Assembly (NCBI GenBank): GCA_963714145.1
Contig: OY970235.1
Coordinates: forward strand, 5,022,001 to 5,086,000
DNA from: JBBWZH01 sp035544115
Lineage (GTDB): Bacteria > Actinomycetota > Actinomycetes > Mycobacteriales > CADCTP01
Direction of reading: 5' to 3'
Length of the DNA stretch: 64,000 nucleotides
Shown here: positions 59,144 to 64,000 of the stretch, piece by piece
Numbering within the stretch: the first letter of the stretch is position 1
How the letters are laid out: every line of letters starts with the position of its first letter
Notes under the pieces: model-generated
What the model was told of the DNA's origin: nothing
The model's database searches: none
The model's input: the letters and a program-made list of their open reading frames with translations, nothing else
Program-made: the position numbers and the translations under genes

Positions 59144-61460
59144 TCGGCGCGGTGACCGCGGCGCGGGCCTGCCGGGCGGCGGCGACCAGGTTGGCCAGTG
59201 CCGCCTCGACCTGCGGGTAGTCGCGGGTCTTCAGGCCGCAGTCCGGGTTGACCCAGACCCGGTCGGCCGGCAGCACCCGCAGCGCCCGGGTGAGCAGGGT
59301 GCTGACCTCGGCCGCGGTCGGGACGCGGGGCGAGTGGATGTCGTAGACCCCGGGGCCGAGGCCACGGCCGAACCCGGCCAGCGCCGGCTCGGCCAGGATC
59401 GCCGCGCCGGACCGGGCCGACTCGATCGTGGTCACATCCGCGTCCAGGGCGTCGATCGCGGCGAGCACGTCGGCGGCGTCGGAGTAGCAGAGGTGGGTGT
59501 GGATCTGGGTGCGGTCACCGGCGCCGGACGTGGCCCGGCGGTACGCGCCGACCGCCGCGGCCAGGTACGCCGGCTGGCCGGCCCGGCGCAGCGGCATCAA
59601 CTCGCGCAGCGCCGGCTCGTCCACCTGGATGATGCCGATGCCGGCCGCCTCCAGGTCGCGCACCTCGGCCCGGACCGCCGCGGCCACCTGCCCGAGCACC
59701 TGCGCCAGCGGCAGGTCCGGCCGGACGAACGACCACGCCACGATCGTCACCGGCCCGGTCAGCATGCCCTTCACCGGGCGGTCGGTGAGCGACTGGGCGT
59801 ACCGGCTCCAGCCGACCGTGATCGGCGCCGGCCGGCTGACATCGCCGTGCAGGATCGGTGGCCGGGTGCACCGCGAGCCGTACGACTGCACCCAGCCGTG
59901 CGCGGTGGTGACGAACCCGGCCAGGTGCTCGGCGAAGTACTGCACCATGTCGTTGCGCTCCGGCTCGCCGTGCACCAGCACGTCCACGCCGAGCCGCTCC
60001 TGCAGCCGGATCACCCGCTCGATCTCGGCCCGGATCCGCTGCTCGTACCCGGCCCGGTCGAGCCGTCCGGCGGTCACCGCCGCCCGGGCCGCCCGCAGCT
60101 CGCCGGTCTGCGGGAAGGAGCCGATCGTCGTGACCGGCAGCACCGGCAGCCCCAGCCACTCCGCCTGGGCCGCCGCCCGCACCGCGAACGGGCTCCGCCC
60201 ACCCTCCACTCCGGCCGACCCCACGTCGACCGGCCCCGCGTCGGGCGACTCCGCGCCGGGCGGCCCCGCGCCGGGCGGCTCCGTCCGGTCTCCTTCGTCC
60301 ACATCGGACGATGGCGGGCGGATCCCGGCCGGCGGGCGAGTCAACTGGGCGGCGAGCTCGACCACCTCGGTCACCTTCTGCTCGGCGAACGCGAGCCGGC
60401 GCCGCACCGCCGGGTCCAGTTCGGACTCCACCGCCAGGTCGTACGGGACGTGCAGCAGCGAGCAGGACGTGCTCACCACCACATCACCGACCGCGGCGCG
60501 CAGCGCCCGCAGCCGGGCCAGCGCCACCGCGGTGTCGGTGCGCCAGACGTCCCGCCCGGAGACGACGCCGGCCACCACGGTCTTGCCGGCCAGCGCGGCC
60601 GGGTCCGGCCAGCCGCCGTGCACCAGATCCAGGCCGATCGCCTCCACCGGCGTACCCGCCAGCACCGGCAGCGCCGCGCCCAGGTCGCCGAAGTACGCGG
60701 CGACCAGCAGCCGCGGCCGGTCGGTCAGCTCCCCCAACAACCGGTACGCCCGCGCCACCGCCGCCAGCTCGGCGCCGGACCGGTCGGCCACCAGCGCCGG
60801 CTCGTCCAGCTGCACCCAGCCGACGCCGGCCGCCGCCAGCGCCGCGAGCAGTCGCGTGTAGACGGTGAGCACCTCGTCCAGCCGGTGCAGCGGCACGAAC
60901 CCGGGCGGACTGCCCGGTGCCGGTGCGGACAGCAGCAGGAACGTCACCGGGCCCAGCAGCACCGGCCGGCCCGCCACACCGAGCGACCGGGCCGCCCGCA
61001 CCTCGGCCAGCACCTTGTCCGCGACCAGCCGGAACGCGGTGTCCGGGCCGATTTCCGGGACGAGGTAGTGGTAGTTCGTGTCGAACCACTTGGTCATCCG
61101 GAGCGGGGCGACGGCCGGACCGCCACGGGCCATCGCGAAGTACGTGTCCAGCGGGTCGCCCAGCTCGCGGTAGCGGTCCGGCACGGCGTCCAGCAGCACG
61201 GCGGCGTCCAGCACGTGGTCGTAGAAGGAGAACGTGTTCACCGGCACCGCGGCGAGCCCGAGCGCGGCGAGCCGGCGCCAGGTCGCCACCGTGAGCGCCT
61301 CGCCGCCGGCCAGCAGCTCGGCCCGGCCCGCCGAACCGTCCCAATAGGACTCCAGCGCCCGCTTCAGCTCGCGCCGCGGCCCGATCCGCGGGTAGCCGAG
61401 CACCGTGCTCGGTCCCAATCCGGCCAGGCCGGCGTCGGTCGGCTGATCCACTCCGCTCAC
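59136..61460 (-). CDS. metE: Cobalamin-independent methionine synthase
   Basis: The 774-residue protein has both MetE halves: an N-terminal barrel (VLGYPRIGPRRELKRALESY) and a C-terminal catalytic barrel (TTIGSFPQTGELRAARAAV, VHGEPERNDMVQYFAE, THLCYSDAADV and NPDCGLKTRDY). The last motifs supply the zinc His and Cys ligands. It transfers methyl from 5-methyltetrahydrofolate polyglutamate to homocysteine. An extended Pro/Gly-rich insertion (around residues 385-425) separates the halves. No B12 or SAM riboswitch is visible upstream. GTG start with GGGAG; a LysR regulator is divergent. Confidence 0.97.
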   Translation of the reverse strand: MSGVDQPTDAGLAGLGPSTVLGYPRIGPRRELKRALESYWDGSAGRAELLAGGEALTVATWRRLAALGLAAVPVNTFSFYDHVLDAAVLLDAVPDRYRELGDPLDTYFAMARGGPAVAPLRMTKWFDTNYHYLVPEIGPDTAFRLVADKVLAEVRAARSLGVAGRPVLLGPVTFLLLSAPAPGSPPGFVPLHRLDEVLTVYTRLLAALAAAGVGWVQLDEPALVADRSGAELAAVARAYRLLGELTDRPRLLVAAYFGDLGAALPVLAGTPVEAIGLDLVHGGWPDPAALAGKTVVAGVVSGRDVWRTDTAVALARLRALRAAVGDVVVSTSCSLLHVPYDLAVESELDPAVRRRLAFAEQKVTEVVELAAQLTRPPAGIRPPSSDVDEGDRTEPPGAGPPGAESPDAGPVDVGSAGVEGGRSPFAVRAAAQAEWLGLPVLPVTTIGSFPQTGELRAARAAVTAGRLDRAGYEQRIRAEIERVIRLQERLGVDVLVHGEPERNDMVQYFAEHLAGFVTTAHGWVQSYGSRCTRPPILHGDVSRPAPITVGWSRYAQSLTDRPVKGMLTGPVTIVAWSFVRPDLPLAQVLGQVAAAVRAEVRDLEAAGIGIIQVDEPALRELMPLRRAGQPAYLAAAVGAYRRATSGAGDRTQIHTHLCYSDAADVLAAIDALDADVTTIESARSGAAILAEPALAGFGRGLGPGVYDIHSPRVPTAAEVSTLLTRALRVLPADRVWVNPDCGLKTRDYPQVEAALANLVAAARQARAAVTAPTS

Positions 61461-61531
61461 GCGTACTCCCTACCAACAGGCGTCCAGGTCGAGTCGATCG
61501 TGCGGTCAGGACCGGGCGGCCGGGCGGATCC

Positions 61532-61546
61532 ATAGCCGCCGCTTAT
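61532..61546. promoter_or_regulatory. LysR-type box between metE and its divergent regulator
   Basis: ATA-N9-TAT contains the T-N11-A core expected for LysR-family sites (T at 61533, A at 61545). It lies in the 136-bp intergenic region shared by metE and the LysR gene. A second ATA/TAT pair around GGGCGGC occurs at 61576-61589. Confidence 0.45.
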
Positions 61547-61596
61547 CGATCACGGCGGCGCTGGCACCCGGCTGGTATGGGCGGCAATACTGACCC

Positions 61597-62508
61597 GTGC
61601 ACCCGGGCCCGCCGCCGCGCGACGTCGGCTGCTTCGTCGCGGTCGCCCGGCAGTTGAGCTTCTCCCGGGCGGCCGCCGGGCTGGGCATGTCGCAGCCGGC
61701 GGTGAGCCAGGCGGTCGCCCGGCTGGAACGCTCGCTCGGGCTGCGCCTGTTCGACCGGACCAGCCGCGACGTGCAGCTCTCCGACGCCGGCAAGCTGCTG
61801 CTGCCGCTGGCCGAGTCGCTGCTGGCGCAGGTCGCCGCTTTCACCGACGCGGCCGCGCTGCTGACCGTCCCGATTGGACAGTCCATTCGGCTGGCCTATT
61901 GCCCGCTGGTCGGCGGGCTGGCCGCGCAGGTGGCCCGGAAGCTGGCTGCCCGCCAGCCGGGCATCGAGGTGGAACTGCGCACCGCCGGCTGGACCGCCGC
62001 CAGCACCGAACTGGCCCAGGACGGCGCCGTTGCCGCCCTGATGAGCACCCCGTTCCCGGCCGGGCTGGCCACCACCGCAAGGTTCCACCTGCCGATCACC
62101 CACCTGGCCGTGCCGGCCCGCCGGGCGCCGGTGCTGACCACCCCGGTGCGGCTGGCCGGGCTGGGCGGCCACGAGATCCTGCTGCCGCGCGCCCGGCCGC
62201 CGGGCAGCGTCTGGGCGCAGTTGGCCGACCGGCTGCCGCCCCGGCACCGGCCCCCGGCCGCGGATGACTTCGACGACCTGGTGGCGGTGCTCGACCTGGT
62301 CGCCGCCGGCCGCGGGCTGCTGCCGGTCCCGCACCTGCTGGTGCAGACGGTCACCCGGCCGGATGTCCGATTCGTCCCGCTCGACACCGCCGGCCTGCGG
62401 ATGACGTATGGGCTGGTCTGGCCCCAGGAGCGGGCGACCGCCGAGGTGATGGCGCTGGTCCAGGCGGTCCAGGAGACGCTGCGCACGCCGGGCCGCCCGG
62501 CCGGCTGA
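61597..62508 (+). CDS. LysR-family transcriptional regulator
   Basis: The 303-residue protein has the LysR helix-turn-helix (FVAVARQLSFSRAAAGLGMS, QPAVSQAVARLERSLGLRLF) and a two-lobed effector domain. Divergence from metE suggests it controls metE in the manner of MetR, but the identity of its effector is unknown. The GTG has no ribosome binding site; AATACT ending 5 nt upstream could be a -10 of a leaderless transcript. The start is therefore less certain than the gene. Confidence 0.9.
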   Translation: MHPGPPPRDVGCFVAVARQLSFSRAAAGLGMSQPAVSQAVARLERSLGLRLFDRTSRDVQLSDAGKLLLPLAESLLAQVAAFTDAAALLTVPIGQSIRLAYCPLVGGLAAQVARKLAARQPGIEVELRTAGWTAASTELAQDGAVAALMSTPFPAGLATTARFHLPITHLAVPARRAPVLTTPVRLAGLGGHEILLPRARPPGSVWAQLADRLPPRHRPPAADDFDDLVAVLDLVAAGRGLLPVPHLLVQTVTRPDVRFVPLDTAGLRMTYGLVWPQERATAEVMALVQAVQETLRTPGRPAG

Positions 62509-62550
62509 GCCCGCCCCAGGGGCTTCCGCAAGGCCCCACCATCGGCATAC

Positions 62551-62564
62551 TGTGAGCGCTCACA
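62551..62564. promoter_or_regulatory. LacI-family operator upstream of the galactanase
   Basis: TGTGAGCGCTCACA is a perfect 14-bp palindrome with the CG centre typical of LacI/GalR-family operators. It overlaps a candidate promoter (TTCCGC-N16-CATACT, 62524-62551). No LacI gene is in the window, so a distant sugar-responsive repressor is inferred. Confidence 0.75.
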
Positions 62565-62639
62565 GACACCTACCCGTAACCAGCCAGCCCGGGCGCGGAC
62601 GAGCCGGCGAGCCCCTCACACAGGGAGACTGGAGGAGAC

Positions 62640-63806
62640 GTGGACACGAGCTTCGGATCCGACCTGTCACGCCGGACGCTGCTGCGCGCCGTACCCGGTC
62701 TGGCGGTGGCCGCCGCCCTGGTGCCGCAGGCGGCCACCGCCGCCGAGGCACGACCCCGGGCCAACGTGCCGCTGCGGGTGCGCGGCGTGGACCTGTCGTT
62801 CACCCTGCAGGAGGAGGCCGCCGGCAAGCGCTTCAGTGACGGCGGCACGGTCCGCCGGGTGGAGCAGATCTTCGCCCAGCGCGGTGCGACGCTGGTCCGG
62901 CTGCGGGTCTGGGTGAACCCGCCGGCCGGCTACAGCACCCAGGCGACCGCGATCACGCTCGCCCAGCGGGCCCGCGCCGCCGGCCTGAAGGTGCTGCTCG
63001 ACCTGCACTACTCGGACTTCTGGGCCGACCCCGGCAAGCAGACCACACCGGCCGCCTGGGCCGGGCAGAGCCTGTCGACGATGACCACCACGGTGCGCAA
63101 CTACACTCGCAACATCGTCGCCGCGTTCGCCTCGGCCGGCGCCCCGGTGGACATGGTGCAGGTCGGCAACGAGATCACCGGCGGCATGCTCTGGCCGAAC
63201 GGCCAGATCTACCGCAGCAACGGCGAACACTGGTCCGAGTTCACCACGCTGCTGAACGCCGGCATCGCGGGCGCCCGCGCCGGCAACCCGGCCGGGCACC
63301 CGATGGAGGTGATGGTGCACATCGACCGCGGCGGCGACAACGGTGGCAGCCGCTACTTCTACGACCACCTGCGCACCTTCGGGGTCAGCTACGACGTGAT
63401 CGGCCTGTCGTACTACCCGTTCTGGCACGGCTCGCTGGCCACCATGCAGGCGAACCTGAACGACCTGGCCGGCCGGTACGGCAAGCCGCTGGTGCTGGCC
63501 GAGACCTCCTACCCGTGGACCACCGCCAACGGCGACTCGCTCGGCAACTTCATCACCAGCACCAGCCAACTCCCGGACGGCTCCCGCTTCCCACCCACCA
63601 CCGCCGGCCAGGCCGCCTACTTCGAGGCCCTGCGCGGCGTCCTGCGGTCAGTCCCGAACGGCCTCGGCGCCGGCTTCATCGACTGGGAACCCGAGTGGAT
63701 CCCCGGCGTCGGCTGGGAACCCGGCGCCGGCAACCCCAACGACAACCTGACCATGTTCGACTTCAACGGCCGCGCCCTCCCCTCCCTCACCGCCTTCCGC
63801 GCCTGA
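62640..63806 (+). CDS. Tat-exported arabinogalactan endo-beta-1,4-galactanase (GH53)
   Basis: The 388-residue protein has a Tat-like signal (SRRTLLRAVPGLAVAAALVP) and a complete GH53 barrel: VRGVDLSFTLQEEAAG, LRVWVNPPAGYST, LLDLHYSDFWADPGKQ, VQVGNEITGGMLWP (acid/base Glu), VIGLSYYPFWHG and LVLAETSYPW (nucleophile Glu). It should cut beta-1,4-galactan in plant pectin outside the cell. The GTG follows GGAGGAGAC. A LacI-type operator 76 bp upstream suggests induction by galacto-oligosaccharides. Related GH53 enzymes have no C-terminal module either. Confidence 0.94.
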   Translation: MDTSFGSDLSRRTLLRAVPGLAVAAALVPQAATAAEARPRANVPLRVRGVDLSFTLQEEAAGKRFSDGGTVRRVEQIFAQRGATLVRLRVWVNPPAGYSTQATAITLAQRARAAGLKVLLDLHYSDFWADPGKQTTPAAWAGQSLSTMTTTVRNYTRNIVAAFASAGAPVDMVQVGNEITGGMLWPNGQIYRSNGEHWSEFTTLLNAGIAGARAGNPAGHPMEVMVHIDRGGDNGGSRYFYDHLRTFGVSYDVIGLSYYPFWHGSLATMQANLNDLAGRYGKPLVLAETSYPWTTANGDSLGNFITSTSQLPDGSRFPPTTAGQAAYFEALRGVLRSVPNGLGAGFIDWEPEWIPGVGWEPGAGNPNDNLTMFDFNGRALPSLTAFRA

Positions 63807-63827
63807 CAGCGCCCGGCACCTACCCGC

Positions 63828-63985
63828 GGTGACGGCGCCGTCTCCCGGGTGATGACGCTGTCTCGCGGGTGACGGCGCCGTCTCCCGGTGACTGGCCTCA
63901 CCGGTGACGGCGCGGTCTCCCGGGTGATGACTTTGCTTCCCGGGTGACGGCGCTGCGCCATCACCCGCGACACCAGAGTCGCCAC
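63828..63985. repeat. 20-bp tandem repeats, alternating A and B units
   Basis: Degenerate units of GGTGACGGCGCCGTCTCCCG (A) and GGTGATGACGCTGTCTCGCG (B) run A-B-A, then after a short inverted spacer A-B-A again. The A unit contains the 12-bp palindrome GACGGCGCCGTC at 63831 and 63871. No gene is convincing here; the remaining window end holds nothing else I can name. Confidence 0.65.
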
Positions 63986-64000
63986 CCGCCGCCGGAACAC

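Noticed and set aside
63617..64000. A minus-strand open frame running off the window end with repeated VITRETAPSP peptides.
   Set aside because: It overlaps the 3' end of the galactanase gene and its repeats come from the 20-bp intergenic array; there is no start signal in the window.

Overview
The window is about 64 kb of very GC-rich DNA. Its dense operons, frequent GTG starts, GTGA and ATGA overlaps, and gene families (AfsR/SARP regulator, DUF574-type methyltransferase, F420-type luciferase-like oxidoreductase, Tat-exported glycosidase, possible leaderless genes) point to a filamentous actinomycete. Micromonosporaceae is my best guess; this is inference, because there is no rRNA or other phylogenetic marker here. 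I see no tRNA, rRNA or CRISPR array.

Positions 1-34356 hold an extracellular contractile injection system (eCIS, phage-tail-like particle) locus. A leftward operon begins at 31714 and runs in this order: tail terminator (DUF4255), AAA+ ATPase, phospholipase-C-like putative payload, small DUF4157 protein, giant 2724-residue DUF4157 protein, small unknown protein, sheath, first tube protein, two small assembly proteins, Pro/Ala-rich protein, second tube protein, LysM adaptor, spike (VgrG/gpV-like), PAAR tip, gp25, baseplate J and tail protein I. It ends at 6103, facing a rightward MalT-ATPase/SARP regulator (3058-6042). Divergent from the regulator are a Pro-rich protein with a degenerate M23 domain and a zinc-ribbon protein cut by the window edge. 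A signal-less peptidoglycan hydrolase (31871-33637) and an atypical LuxR regulator flank the operon head and share a 23-bp perfect bidirectional terminator. The giant gene is the most striking object: a DUF4157 leader, several families of short repeats, annexin-like GTDE repeats, a HELGH metalloprotease motif and a C-terminal HNH-like motif in one polypeptide.

Positions 34357-53533 hold a second accessory system that I read as an envelope module. Two dynamin-like GTPases run rightward. A leftward operon encodes a MoxR ATPase, a DUF58 protein, a transglutaminase-like membrane protein whose catalytic Cys is Ala, and two tandem secreted propeller-like paralogues with different C-termini. Diverging from MoxR, a membrane protein with Ig-like, Fn3 and SPOR-like parts precedes an Hsp70 ATPase domain fused to a collagen-like stretch, a membrane helix and an Asp-box ectodomain. 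The core resembles the fn3/AAA/DUF58/transglutaminase (PFNA-type) clusters known from bifidobacteria, with dynamins and an Hsp70 receptor in place of the kinase, phosphatase and FHA parts.

Positions 53534-64000 are more ordinary chromosome: a cupin, a DUF574 methyltransferase, an OmpR/HK two-component system downstream of a secreted collagen-like protein with 11-bp direct repeats in its promoter, an F420-type oxidoreductase, metE with a divergent LysR regulator, and a GH53 galactanase behind a perfect LacI-type operator. No stretch longer than 300 bases lacks a gene; the larger intergenic regions are described individually.
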